Below, one piece after another: positions 1 to 8,343 of a stretch of DNA of 64,000 bases. This DNA comes from Ornatilinea sp. (GTDB lineage: Bacteria > Chloroflexota > Anaerolineae > Anaerolineales > Anaerolineaceae), in assembly GCA_018433975.1 (NCBI GenBank), contig JAHDQE010000027.1, positions 17,461-81,460 of the forward strand. The letters run 5' to 3'. Positions within the stretch are counted from its first letter, which is position 1. Each line of letters begins with the position of its first letter. Under the pieces are notes generated by a model, which saw nothing but the letters and a program-made list of their open reading frames with translations, ran no database searches and had not been told where the DNA came from. Position numbers and translations under genes: made by a program.

Positions 1-921
1 GATAATATTCATCCTGTTCCCCATGATGTGGGCGGTTATTTTGACTTCTCGCCCAATGATGAGGCGGTAACCGTTCGGACCGAATTAATGTCTGCGCTCA
101 ATATGATGGGCCTGGAAGTTGAGGTTGGACATCATGAAGTTGCACTGGGCCAGCACGAGATTGATTTCCGTTTTGCGGATGCGTTAAAGACGGCAGATAA
201 TGTTCTGACCCTTAAATATACGGTCAAGGCCATTGCCGCCCAGCACGGTCTGGTAGCATCCTTTATGCCGAAACCCATTTTCGGTATTAATGGCTCCGGT
301 ATGCACTGCCACCAGTCGCTGTTTGATAAAGGTGGAAATAATCTGTTCTTTGATGCAAAGGATGAGTTCAATCTCTCCGAAATGGCTTATAGCTTCATTG
401 CCGGTCAATTGAAACATGCCCGTGCGTTGACGGCCATTGTTGCCCCAACCGTGAACTCATACAAACGGTTGGTTCCGGGTTATGAAGCACCGGTTTATGT
501 GGGTTGGGCACAGCGCAACCGCTCTGCATTGATCCGGATCCCACGCTATACTCCAGGTCAGGACAAAGCGGTCCGGATGGAACTTCGCTTCCCGGATCCT
601 TCCAGCAATCCTTATCTGGCGTTCTCGGCAATGCTGGCTTCCGGTTTGGAAGGTATCATGAATAAGATGACACCGCCCGAAGGTCTGAATAACATTAATG
701 TCTACGAGCTTACGGCAGAAGAACGCAAAGAACGCAATATTGCTGAACTGCCGGGTTCTCTGATGGCGGCCTTGGAAGAGTTGGACAAGGATGAGTTGTT
801 GAAAGAAACGTTGGGCGAAAGCATTTACGAATCCTTTGTCCGGGCAAAGAAAGCCGAATGGGAAGATTACCGGATCAAGGTTATGGATTGGGAAATTGAA
901 CGCTACCTCGAAACAACTTAG
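1..921 (+). CDS. glnA: Glutamine synthetase type I, 3' part (5' end outside window)
   Basis: This is the C-terminal 306 residues of a class I glutamine synthetase, which makes glutamine from glutamate, ammonia and ATP in the cytoplasm. The reading frame is open to base 1, so the gene begins left of the window; the GTG at 28 is internal. Visible family motifs are the glutamate/metal-site stretch with GHHEVALGQHEIDF, the ammonia/ATP segment NGSGMHCHQSL, the conserved VPGYEAPVY, and RFPDPSSNPYLAFSAML near the active-site rim. The full protein would be about 440 aa, the usual GSI-alpha length. I see no adenylylation-loop Tyr that I could assign with confidence. A stem-loop terminator follows directly, so this is the last gene of its transcript. 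Confidence 0.95.
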   Translation, partial: DNIHPVPHDVGGYFDFSPNDEAVTVRTELMSALNMMGLEVEVGHHEVALGQHEIDFRFADALKTADNVLTLKYTVKAIAAQHGLVASFMPKPIFGINGSGMHCHQSLFDKGGNNLFFDAKDEFNLSEMAYSFIAGQLKHARALTAIVAPTVNSYKRLVPGYEAPVYVGWAQRNRSALIRIPRYTPGQDKAVRMELRFPDPSSNPYLAFSAMLASGLEGIMNKMTPPEGLNNINVYELTAEERKERNIAELPGSLMAALEELDKDELLKETLGESIYESFVRAKKAEWEDYRIKVMDWEIERYLETT

Positions 922-957
922 ATTGAGTGTATTCCGTCCAGTGAAAAGTTAATAATG

Positions 958-985
958 AAAGGCTGCCCATCACAAGGCAGCCTTT
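958..985. terminator. Bidirectional stem-loop terminator
   Basis: A perfect 10-bp inverted repeat (AAAGGCTGCC / GGCAGCCTTT, 8-nt loop) lies between the convergent glutamine synthetase and ArsR-type genes. T-rich sequence follows the stem on the plus strand and A-rich sequence precedes it, so it can serve both directions. Confidence 0.85.
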
Positions 986-1026
986 CTTCATATTTAATAA
1001 AAGTTTTATGACACCGGAGATGCGTT

Positions 1027-1695
1027 TCAGACTTCCACGGGGTGTCCCTCCATCCGCCATTTGTTAATTCCCCATTCCAGACGGCTGGCATCGAAATGAT
1101 GTGAAACAAGCAGCTTGACCGCCTCGTCTGCCAACAGGCTGTAAAAATTACGGCAGTATACCACAATGGGCTCATCCAAAGAAAGCTCGCCCAGCCGGTT
1201 TTCCAGGTTTTCTAACGGGAATGAAATTGCTCCGGGGAGGTGCCCGGCCTGATACTCCGACTGGGGACGGACATCAACCAGCTGGACGTTTGTGTTGTTT
1301 TGCAGGTTTGCCAACTCATCGAAGGAGATCACTTTAATCGCCAGCCGCTCCCGTTCCAGGTTGTTTTTGATCCGGTCCATTTCCGCCAGATAATCTTCCG
1401 CTGTTCTTTGCACGGCTTCAAGCACTTCAATCAGGGAAGAATCCTTTAGACGGTAGATCATCTCGTTTCGGTGGCGGCGCACGGACACCAGATGCGAATT
1501 TTTTAAATTCTGCAAATGCTGCGAGGTGTTTGCGATAGACATCCCGGTTTCGGTTGCCAGTTCTTCTACGGTATGTTCGCCTTGAGATAACAGATCCAAA
1601 AGCTCAAACCTTTTGGAACTGCCCAGCGCTTTACAAACCCGGCTGAATTGTTCGTAAACCTCTTCTGAATATTCGTGTTTTCTGGATAGTTTCAT
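1027..1695 (-). CDS. ArsR-type transcription regulator fused to a rhodanese domain
   Basis: A 222-aa protein with an N-terminal ArsR winged helix (about residues 15-90, recognition-helix region near GMSIANTSQHLQNL) and a C-terminal rhodanese domain (about 120-220). The rhodanese has the DVRPQSEYQAGHLPGA signature and an active-site loop beginning at Cys181 (YCRNFYS). This architecture is known for sulfur- or redox-responsive repressors in which persulfidation of the rhodanese Cys or metal binding changes DNA binding; the effector here is not visible. No ArsR metal motif of the CxC type is seen. It stands alone, convergent with glutamine synthetase, with no adjacent sulfur or arsenic gene, so the target is unknown. 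The ATG start is the natural N-terminus; a clear SD is lacking. Confidence 0.88.
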   Translation of the reverse strand: MKLSRKHEYSEEVYEQFSRVCKALGSSKRFELLDLLSQGEHTVEELATETGMSIANTSQHLQNLKNSHLVSVRRHRNEMIYRLKDSSLIEVLEAVQRTAEDYLAEMDRIKNNLERERLAIKVISFDELANLQNNTNVQLVDVRPQSEYQAGHLPGAISFPLENLENRLGELSLDEPIVVYCRNFYSLLADEAVKLLVSHHFDASRLEWGINKWRMEGHPVEV

Positions 1696-1775
1696 TTTTT
1701 AGTATTCAGGCTCTTGAAAGGGATTGTTTTTATAGATCCCATTATCCCTTAATTAATGGAAAAAGGATATGTTTT

Positions 1776-2615
1776 TTATTGGATTTGCTTTTTAGGATCA
1801 ACAGCAATCGCCTGATATAGCTCGGGTCTTCTTTCGTTCCAAATATCCATTTCAAATTTTCCCGGAATAAATATTCGCCGGCCTCGGTGGGTGTTTGCCG
1901 GATGGATTTCGGCATAAAGAATTTCTTCTTGAGTATCGGATCCCTGCGCTAATGTTTGTCCATCCGGATTGGCAATGATACTCTTTCCCAGATAAGTTTC
2001 TCCTCTCTCGGTGCCGGCCCAATTCGTGCCGATGACATAAATATCATTTTCTGCCGCCCTGGCCCGCACAAACTCCGGGAACTGAGGATCTCCTGCCCCC
2101 CAGGCTGTTGGGAGGGCGATGACCTGAGTGCCCGCCAATCCATGCAGCCGTGCTGCTTCGGGGAAGAACACATCATAACAGATCATTAAACCGATCTTCC
2201 CGATGGGGGTGTCAAACAGCACCGGGAAAGCATTCCCGGCAGCTAAAAATCGGTCTACTCCTAAAAAGGGTAAGTGCGCCTTTCGGTAAGAACCAATCAG
2301 TCCACTGGGGCCGATGAGGATCGCCGAGTTGTAAAATTTTCCGTCAGCGCCTGCTTCAATAGAGCCGATGACGACGAAAAGGTTGAACTCGCGGCAATCC
2401 CTTTCAATTCTTTCGGTTTCCGGCCCGGGTATGGATATTGCGATTTGAGAAGCTTCTTCAAAACTTAAATCATACCCCGTGAGACAACATTCGGGAAAGA
2501 CGGCGAGCTCAGTGCCTTTTTTTGCAGCTTCTTTCATGAGATGCGAGATTTTCTGTAGATTTTTCTCCTTGTCGAGTAAGAAAGGTTGCATCTGGATTGC
2601 GGCAAAAATTGGCAT
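1776..2615 (-). CDS. Carbon-nitrogen hydrolase (nitrilase superfamily amidase)
   Basis: A 279-aa cytosolic hydrolase with the nitrilase-superfamily Glu-Lys-Cys triad: Glu42 (VFPECCLTGY), Lys112 (SYRKAHLPF) and Cys146 (MICYDVFFPE). Such enzymes cleave amides, carbamoyl groups or nitriles; the lack of a fused synthetase domain and the overall pattern suggest an omega-amidase or N-carbamoyl-type amidase, but the substrate cannot be fixed. I chose the ATG at 2615 because the 47 residues of open frame upstream are low-complexity and unlike the family, while MPIFAAIQMQ is a typical N-terminus and has an AAGGGA-like SD. It is divergent from the betaine transporter and unlinked to it by operon structure. 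Confidence 0.88.
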   Translation of the reverse strand: MPIFAAIQMQPFLLDKEKNLQKISHLMKEAAKKGTELAVFPECCLTGYDLSFEEASQIAISIPGPETERIERDCREFNLFVVIGSIEAGADGKFYNSAILIGPSGLIGSYRKAHLPFLGVDRFLAAGNAFPVLFDTPIGKIGLMICYDVFFPEAARLHGLAGTQVIALPTAWGAGDPQFPEFVRARAAENDIYVIGTNWAGTERGETYLGKSIIANPDGQTLAQGSDTQEEILYAEIHPANTHRGRRIFIPGKFEMDIWNERRPELYQAIAVDPKKQIQ

Positions 2616-3016
2616 GGTTGGTTTTCCCTTGGTTTGTTCGAAGTAAGTTTTGTTTATCAATAAATAAAGTAATCTATTGAATAGATTATAAAATATTCTA
2701 TCACTAATTGTAATTTCCTGTGGTATAATTTCTTGTCGTTGTATCCTACAGATCACCTTTTGGGTTTCACTAAAATTTCTTACGGAAATTGCGAAACTGT
2801 TTAAGGCGACACATTGCCTGGAAACGGACGTTATAGAAATTCATATCAGCGTCCTTTTGCGCAAACAATACAATCCGCGCAGCGGGGAATAAAACCCCGT
2901 CAGAACAGGCCATCGGATGTCTTGAAATTTGATTTGTAAACAGACCTGGAAAAAATCTTTCCAAGGATATTTATGCGTTTGTCGAGCATTAAAAAATCCT
3001 GTTTTGGAGGTTGAAA
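2616..3016. other. 401-bp divergent intergenic region, structured but unassigned
   Basis: AT-rich spacer between the nitrilase-like gene (minus) and the betaine transporter (plus). It holds a CGGGG/CCCCG hairpin with a 7-nt loop at 2883-2899 and a GGACG/CGTCC pairing at 2826-2854 followed by TTTT, so the transporter leader RNA may be folded. I could not match it to the c-di-AMP (ydaO) or any other riboswitch consensus I know. A 64-codon open frame on the minus strand (2770-2964) has no SD and no family likeness and is not called. Confidence 0.4.
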
Positions 3017-4219
3017 TTGGCTTTAATTGAAATTAATAATCTTTATAAAATTTTTGGACCCAGACCCAGAGAAATTCTCTCTTCTTTAAAAAGTGGGAAA
3101 ACAAAAGAAGAAATTCTCAAAAAGACCAGACACACCATTGCTTTGCAGGATATCAATTTAGAAGTTGAAGAAGGGGAGACTTTTGTGGTAATGGGCCTCT
3201 CAGGCAGTGGTAAATCCACCCTGGTTCGCTGCTTGAACCGTCTGATTGAACCCACTGCAGGCGAAATCAAATTTCGCGACAGGGATGTCCTCCAGTTTTC
3301 GGAAGAAGAGTTGTTGGATTACCGCCGCAATACGATGACCATGGTCTTCCAGCGCTTTGGACTCCTTCCTCACCGGACGATACTGGAAAATGTGGCGTTT
3401 GGACTGGAAATTCGGGGCGTTGATAAAGTTTCCCGTAATGAAAAAGCTATGATATGGGTCGAAAAAGTAGGCTTGAAGGGTTATGAGAACAGCCGCACCG
3501 GCGAACTGAGTGGTGGGATGCAGCAGCGTGTTGGGCTGGCGCGTGCGCTTTGCAACGATCCGGAAGTGTTGTTGATGGACGAACCTTTCAGCGCGTTGGA
3601 CCCTCTCATTCGGCGCGAAATGCAGAATGAGCTGATTGATCTGGAAGGCGATCTGAATAAAACCATTATTTTTATCACCCATGATCTGGATGAAGCGCTG
3701 CGGCTTGGGGATCGTATTGCCATCCTCAAAGATGGGAGAGTGGTTCAGGTGGGGACTCCTGAGGAAATCCTTGAAAATCCGGCCAATGAATATGTCCAGG
3801 ATTTTACCCGGGACGTCAACCGCAGCCGGGTGTTGACAGCGGCAAATGCCATGGTGGATCCTTATTCGGTGATTTCCGACCGGAGCGGCCCCAAGGTGGC
3901 TTTGGAAATCATGCGTAAAGAGGGGCATTCAAGCATTTTTATCGTAGATCGTAAAGGCCGTTTGCGCGGGTTGTTAACCGTAGAGGATGCCATGGAAGCC
4001 GGCCGGAACAATATTAAATTGTTGAGTGAAATTGGGCTTAAGGAGGTCTACACAACGACTCCGGATACCACTTTAGATGAGCTCATCCCGATTCTGGCGG
4101 ATATGAAATGGCCGGTTGCAGTACTGGGCCCGGAAAACCGGCTGCTGGGGATCATTCCACGAGTAGCAATTCTTTCTGCCCTTTCCGGACAGGCCAATGG
4201 CGATTTTCCGGAAAATTAA
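3017..4219 (+). CDS. proV: Glycine betaine/proline-type ABC transporter, ATP-binding subunit with CBS pair
   Basis: A 400-aa ATPase of the ProV/OpuAA family that energises uptake of quaternary-amine osmolytes. Walker A is GLSGSGKST, the signature is LSGGMQQR, and Walker B is LLMDEPFSALDP. A C-terminal extension after about residue 275 forms two CBS repeats (one around VISDRSGPKVALEIM, one around TTTPDTTLDELIP), which in OpuA sense ionic strength or c-di-AMP. I set the start at TTG 3017 because GGAGG at 3006-3010 leaves a 6-nt spacer to it, whereas the in-frame TTG at 3011 abuts the SD. It is the first gene of a three-gene set with the binding protein and permease. Confidence 0.93.
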   Translation: MALIEINNLYKIFGPRPREILSSLKSGKTKEEILKKTRHTIALQDINLEVEEGETFVVMGLSGSGKSTLVRCLNRLIEPTAGEIKFRDRDVLQFSEEELLDYRRNTMTMVFQRFGLLPHRTILENVAFGLEIRGVDKVSRNEKAMIWVEKVGLKGYENSRTGELSGGMQQRVGLARALCNDPEVLLMDEPFSALDPLIRREMQNELIDLEGDLNKTIIFITHDLDEALRLGDRIAILKDGRVVQVGTPEEILENPANEYVQDFTRDVNRSRVLTAANAMVDPYSVISDRSGPKVALEIMRKEGHSSIFIVDRKGRLRGLLTVEDAMEAGRNNIKLLSEIGLKEVYTTTPDTTLDELIPILADMKWPVAVLGPENRLLGIIPRVAILSALSGQANGDFPEN

Positions 4220-4303
4220 TGGGCTGCATCATCGTTTAATTTCAAATCGATAGGCCAGGGTGTTTATTGATTTGTCTCAAAATTTTACCCGAGGAGAAGA
4301 TTT

Positions 4304-5404
4304 ATGTTATCGAAAAAGATGTATTTAATAACTGTGATAGTGATCCTGCTTTCGCTTATGCTCGGAGCCTGCCAGCCTGCTCCAGGTGCTTCAACCGAAG
4401 CCGAGTCTGGCGTTGAAACCGAGGCACCGAAAGCGCCGATTAAATTCTCGGACACATCGTTTCAAACTTTATGGATTAACAATGCCATTGCTAAATTTAT
4501 CATTGAAAATGGTTATGGCTATCCCGTTGAGATTATCGAAATGACCACAGCGGTCTTTCAGCAATCTTTGGCAAATGGGGACACGGATGTACACATGGAA
4601 CTGTGGCGTGCCAATCTCATGGACTGGTATAACGAGGTAACCGCTTCAGGCGATGTTATCGACCTGGGAGATACCTATGAAAAATCCACCCAGGGCTTTT
4701 ATGTGCCGCGTTATGTGATTGAAGGGGATCCCGATCGCGGCATTGAGCCGATGGCGCCTGATCTGAAAACGGTTTATGATCTTGCGAAATACAAAGACTT
4801 GTTCCAGGATCCCGAAGACCCGGAAAAAGGTCTGTTGATCAACTGTATTACCGGTTGGCAGTGCGCCTCCGTAAATCGGGCTAAAATGCATGCTTATGGG
4901 TTGGATGAAGACTATAACATTCTGGATCCCGGCGCTTCAGCAGCTCTCGATGCCGCTATTGCAGGCGCGTATGAAAAAGGGAATCCGGTTCTGGCTTATT
5001 ACTGGGAACCCACCTGGCTTTTAGGGGTTTACGATATGGTTCAAATTGAAGAGCCGGAATACAATGATGCCTGTTGGGAAGAGGTTTCAGCATTTGTCAA
5101 CGACACCATCACGCTGGATGAAGTGACTGAAAATGCCGGTTGTGCGTATGAAACACTGGCTATTCATAAAGGCATTAATAAAGGCCTGAAGGAGCGCGCT
5201 CCGGAAGTTGTCGAATTCCTTGAAAAAATGAATGTCGGAACCGATCCGCTCAATAAGACAGCTGCTTATATGTCCACCAATGAGGTGGAGGCAGATGAAG
5301 CGGCTCTGTGGTTCCTGGAAAATTACTCCGACCGGTGGCATCAGTGGGTGCCGGCGGATGTGGCAGAAAAGGTTGACACAGCATTGGCTGAAGCGCAGCA
5401 GTAA
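4304..5404 (+). CDS. proX: Glycine betaine-type substrate-binding lipoprotein
   Basis: A 366-aa binding protein. The N-terminus is a lipoprotein signal peptide with basic residues, a hydrophobic core and a lipobox (LGAC, Cys23), so the protein is lipid-anchored outside the membrane. It belongs to the OpuAC/ProX fold that binds betaine-like compounds in an aromatic cage; tryptophans are plentiful (for example ELWRANLMDWY, YYWEPTWLLG, ITGWQCAS), but I cannot tell which line the cage. GGAG lies before ATG 4304. It sits between the ATPase and the permease rather than after them, and a stable stem-loop follows it. Betaine, choline, carnitine or proline betaine are all possible ligands. Confidence 0.9.
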   Translation: MLSKKMYLITVIVILLSLMLGACQPAPGASTEAESGVETEAPKAPIKFSDTSFQTLWINNAIAKFIIENGYGYPVEIIEMTTAVFQQSLANGDTDVHMELWRANLMDWYNEVTASGDVIDLGDTYEKSTQGFYVPRYVIEGDPDRGIEPMAPDLKTVYDLAKYKDLFQDPEDPEKGLLINCITGWQCASVNRAKMHAYGLDEDYNILDPGASAALDAAIAGAYEKGNPVLAYYWEPTWLLGVYDMVQIEEPEYNDACWEEVSAFVNDTITLDEVTENAGCAYETLAIHKGINKGLKERAPEVVEFLEKMNVGTDPLNKTAAYMSTNEVEADEAALWFLENYSDRWHQWVPADVAEKVDTALAEAQQ

Positions 5405-5434
5405 ACCGGCGCTCTGGCTGAATAAAGAATGAAA

Positions 5435-5471
5435 CAGAGGCGCCCGGGTGGTATTCTGCCGGGCGTCTCTG
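5435..5471 (+). terminator. Strong stem-loop between binding-protein and permease genes
   Basis: A 13-bp GC-rich stem (CAGAGGCGCCCGG / CCGGGCGTCTCTG, 12 of 13 paired) with an 11-nt loop and no T-run. It lies inside the transporter operon, where such hairpins usually act as 3' stabilisers or partial attenuators that raise binding-protein mRNA over permease mRNA. Confidence 0.6.
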
Positions 5472-5493
5472 AATTGGATTGAGGTGATGATTG

Positions 5494-6360
5494 ATGTTTT
5501 GGGAATTTCCTGAATTTATATATATTCCATTAGGAGATTGGATTGACGCGTTTGTTAAATGGTTGACGGTTGAGGGAGAAGGTTTTTTTGATGGATTGAG
5601 CAAGATCCTGCTGGCTCCCATGCTTTTTACCGAACGCATTTTGTTGTGGCTTCCCTGGTTTGTTATTATTCTTCTTTTTGCGTTGGCTGCCTGGCGGCTG
5701 CGGGGCTGGAAAATCAGCCTGGGCGTTATTTCGGGATTGATGTTTATTGGATTGATCGGTTTGTGGGATCTGTCGATGAAAACACTGGCGATTGTCATTG
5801 CGTCAACTTTTCTGGCTATATTGGTTGGTATTCCGCTGGGGATTTTGATGGCTAAAAATGATCGCGTCAAAAGCATTATCCATCCAATTCTGGATATGAT
5901 GCAGACCATGCCCAGTTTTGTGTATTTGATCCCGGCTTTGATGCTTTTCGGGTTGGGGAAAGTCCCCGCGCTGCTTTCTACGTTTATTTATGCGGTCCCG
6001 CCGGTGATGCGTTTGACCAACCTGGGGATTCGCCAGGTTCCGGAAGATGTAATTGAAGCTTCAAAGGCGTTTGGCGCGACATCCTGGCAGTTGTTGAGGA
6101 AAGTGCAGTTTACCCTGGCGATGCCGACCATTATGACGGGTGTTAATCAAACCATTATGATGGCACTTGCCATGGTTGTGATTGCCTCCATGATTGGATC
6201 GGGGGGATTGGGAACGGAAGTGCTGAACGGCATATCCAGATTGGATGTAGGGCGCGGTTTTAATGGTGGAATTAGCATCGTTATTCTGGCGATCATCATT
6301 GACCGTCTCACGCAGGGGCTGGGGCAAACTCCTGAAGGTCAGTCCGGAACGGACGCCTGA
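5494..6360 (+). CDS. proW: Glycine betaine-type ABC transporter permease
   Basis: A 288-aa integral membrane permease of the ProW/OpuAB type. The N-terminus (YIPLGDWIDAFVKWLT) is a hallmark of this family, followed by several hydrophobic spans and the cytoplasmic EAA-type coupling loop (IEASKAFGATSWQLLRKVQ) that contacts the ATPase. I prefer ATG 5494 to the TTG just before it because GAGGTGA at 5481-5487 gives a 6-nt spacer. It completes the importer with the upstream ATPase and lipoprotein; a long terminator closes the unit. Confidence 0.92.
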   Translation: MFWEFPEFIYIPLGDWIDAFVKWLTVEGEGFFDGLSKILLAPMLFTERILLWLPWFVIILLFALAAWRLRGWKISLGVISGLMFIGLIGLWDLSMKTLAIVIASTFLAILVGIPLGILMAKNDRVKSIIHPILDMMQTMPSFVYLIPALMLFGLGKVPALLSTFIYAVPPVMRLTNLGIRQVPEDVIEASKAFGATSWQLLRKVQFTLAMPTIMTGVNQTIMMALAMVVIASMIGSGGLGTEVLNGISRLDVGRGFNGGISIVILAIIIDRLTQGLGQTPEGQSGTDA

Positions 6361-6378
6361 TCCATTATTTTTTGCAAT

Positions 6379-6420
6379 AAACCCAAAAATAAGTATATTA
6401 AATACTTGTTTTTGGGTTTT
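6379..6420 (+). terminator. Long terminator hairpin closing the betaine transporter operon
   Basis: Arms at 6379-6396 and 6402-6419 (AAACCCAAAAATAAGTAT against ATACTTGTTTTTGGGTTT) pair over almost 18 bp with a 5-nt loop. The 3' arm ends in TTTT, so this is a Rho-independent terminator separating the transporter from the GntR gene. Confidence 0.85.
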
Positions 6421-6482
6421 AATGTGTGATAAGTATATTTAATTGTAATATTTCTGCAATTCCTTCTGCAATAAATTGGGGG

Positions 6483-6528
6483 TTGACTTTCGATAAGAAA
6501 TTTTGTATGATGGAAGTGTTCAGAACAC
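6483..6528 (+). promoter_or_regulatory. Sigma70-type promoter with palindromic operator over the start site
   Basis: TTGACT (6483-6488), a 17-nt spacer and TATGAT (6506-6511) form a near-consensus promoter for the GntR gene. A perfect palindrome GTGTTC-A-GAACAC at 6516-6528 covers the expected transcription start, the right place and symmetry for autorepression by the GntR/FadR product. The binding itself is inferred. Confidence 0.7.
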
Positions 6529-6561
6529 CTGATGACATGATAAATTCCAAGGTATTCTCAA

Positions 6562-7284
6562 ATGACAAAAACTCCCATAAAACCTGTACATCGCCGACAA
6601 ATTTCTTCGGCAACAATTGACCGATTGCTTTCAATGATAAGTGATGGATATTGGCTTCCCGGTGAACAGCTGCCTCCGCAGCGAGAGCTTGCTAAATCAC
6701 TGGGGGTAGGAATGTCTACTTTGCGAGAAGCGCTCCAATCCCTGCAGATGATGGGGCTATTAGAGATGCGTCATGGAGAAGGCACTTTTATAACGAATCG
6801 GCCCTATGATACTTATGAAAAGCTGCTCGATCTTTCGTTAACCTTGGGAGATTTGGATGTCGAGATGTTGTTTGAGGCCAGGGGAATTTTGGAAAGCGGG
6901 TTTGCGTATCACGCAGCAACTCGAGCATCGGAAGATCAAATTAATACGTTGTTCGAAATTCTCAAAAAGGAAGAACAATGCATAGACGCCGGGCAAGCGG
7001 AATGTTGTCATGACCTGGACCTTTCTTTTCATCAGATGATTGCTGAAATGGCTCATAACAGCTTCTTACAACAAATTGACGGCACTTTGTTTAAGGCCCT
7101 GGATAAATTACTGAGAATTTTACCTCAAACAAAAAAGGGTTTGCGTTTGCACTGTGCAGTAGCAGAAGCCATCCGGGACCGGGACCCTTTCCGTGCATCT
7201 GAGTCCATGCATACATTGATTGAGGCGTCCGCCGCGCAATATGTTTCACTTATCAAATTAGATATGGTCGGCACCAAAGTATAA
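6562..7284 (+). CDS. GntR-family regulator, FadR subfamily (HTH + FCD)
   Basis: A 240-aa regulator. The N-terminal winged helix (about residues 12-80) shows the GntR pattern LPPQRELAKSLGVGMSTLREAL...HGEGTFI. The C-terminal alpha-helical FCD ligand domain (about 95-230) has the usual metal/ligand histidines (DLSFHQMIAEMAHN and the LHCAVAEAIR region). FCD regulators usually bind small carboxylic acids and repress neighbouring catabolic genes. It is transcribed from its own promoter, with a palindrome over the start site and a terminator behind it, and directly precedes the long catabolic gene run, so control of that run is the likely job. Confidence 0.9.
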   Translation: MTKTPIKPVHRRQISSATIDRLLSMISDGYWLPGEQLPPQRELAKSLGVGMSTLREALQSLQMMGLLEMRHGEGTFITNRPYDTYEKLLDLSLTLGDLDVEMLFEARGILESGFAYHAATRASEDQINTLFEILKKEEQCIDAGQAECCHDLDLSFHQMIAEMAHNSFLQQIDGTLFKALDKLLRILPQTKKGLRLHCAVAEAIRDRDPFRASESMHTLIEASAAQYVSLIKLDMVGTKV

Positions 7285-7303
7285 TCCCCGTTTTTGTTCT
7301 CTG

Positions 7304-7331
7304 CGCTTGATTTCCTTCAAGCGTTTTTTTT
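7304..7331 (+). terminator. Rho-independent terminator after the GntR gene
   Basis: A perfect 7-bp stem CGCTTGA / TCAAGCG with a 6-nt loop is followed by eight T residues. It separates regulator transcription from the dehydrogenase 25 bp downstream, which must therefore use readthrough or another promoter that I could not identify. Confidence 0.85.
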
Positions 7332-7356
7332 AAACTTAATAGAAAAGGGATGAACT

Positions 7357-8316
7357 GTGAAAAAGGTATTGATCAACAAACCAATTCATCGAGATGCTAT
7401 TTCCAGATTATCAGAAGAAGTAGAGGTTCTGACTCCTTTTAAGGCTTCTGCCGAGGAAATTTTGGAGATGCTGCCGGATGTGCAGGGCATGATCTTGTGT
7501 GCCGGGATGAAAATGCAGGCCGCTGAGATGGATCAGGCCAAATCGCTTGAGGTAATTGGAAGACATGGAGCCGGGTTGGACATTGTGGATATTAAGGAAG
7601 CCACAAAACGTTCCCTTCCGGTTGTGTTCACGCCATTTGGCCCTACCGAATCGACCGCGGAGCATGCGTTTTTATTGATGATGGCAGCAGCCCGCAAGCT
7701 TACTTTGCTGGACAGGGAAGTAAGGCACGGAAATTTCCACATCCGGGATCGTGTGGTAGGTCGTGAGCTTAAAGATGCAAAAGTGGGCGTGGTGGGCTTT
7801 GGTCACATCGGTCAGCGCTTTGCAGAAATGTGCCGTGCCGCGTTGAATATGGAAGTTTTCGCCTATGACCCGTTTGTCGACCGGGCTGTCGTTGAAGATT
7901 GGGGCGCGGTATATGCGGATGAGATGGTGGAAATGGCCGAAAAGGTAGATGTGATTTCCTTACACGTTCCATCTACAAAAGAAACGCATCATTTGATTAA
8001 CGAAGCTGTTTTGAAAGCCTTGGGGCCCGAGGGCTTATTGGTGAATGCCTCCCGTGGGCCCGTGGTGGACGAAGCTGCACTCATACAGGCTTTGAAAGAA
8101 GGATGGATCGGCGGTGCAGGGTTGGATGTGTACGACCCCGAGCCTCCCAGTAACGATAACCCCTTGTTCGGATTGGAAAACACGGTTCTGACACCTCATT
8201 TAGCAAGTTTCACGGAAGAAGGCCGCCAGCGCATGGGGTTGATGGTTGCGGAAGATGTCCTTCGAGTACTTCGTGGCGAGAAACCCAAGTATCTGGCAAA
8301 CCCGGAAGTTTTATAA
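7357..8316 (+). CDS. D-isomer-specific 2-hydroxyacid dehydrogenase
   Basis: A 319-aa NAD-dependent dehydrogenase of the SerA/GyaR superfamily. The Rossmann motif GFGHIG is at 147-152 and the catalytic Arg233 (NASRGPV), Glu262 (DPEPP) and His281 (TPHLASF) are all present. It lacks the SerA ACT domain, so it is more likely a catabolic hydroxyacid or glyoxylate/hydroxypyruvate-type reductase than the serine-pathway enzyme. It precedes an HpcH/HpaI aldolase by 27 bp; aldolase products such as pyruvate or a hydroxyacid/semialdehyde could feed or drain it. The substrate is unknown. Confidence 0.88.
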   Translation: MKKVLINKPIHRDAISRLSEEVEVLTPFKASAEEILEMLPDVQGMILCAGMKMQAAEMDQAKSLEVIGRHGAGLDIVDIKEATKRSLPVVFTPFGPTESTAEHAFLLMMAAARKLTLLDREVRHGNFHIRDRVVGRELKDAKVGVVGFGHIGQRFAEMCRAALNMEVFAYDPFVDRAVVEDWGAVYADEMVEMAEKVDVISLHVPSTKETHHLINEAVLKALGPEGLLVNASRGPVVDEAALIQALKEGWIGGAGLDVYDPEPPSNDNPLFGLENTVLTPHLASFTEEGRQRMGLMVAEDVLRVLRGEKPKYLANPEVL

Positions 8317-8343
8317 ATTAAGTTCTTTAAGGAGAATGTTTAC

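Noticed and set aside
2770..2964. 64-codon minus-strand open frame in the divergent spacer
   Set aside because: No SD, no family resemblance, and it overlaps the probable leader of the betaine transporter.
2616..3016. ydaO-type c-di-AMP riboswitch before the betaine transporter
   Set aside because: The context is right, but I could not find the conserved core; only two simple hairpins are visible.
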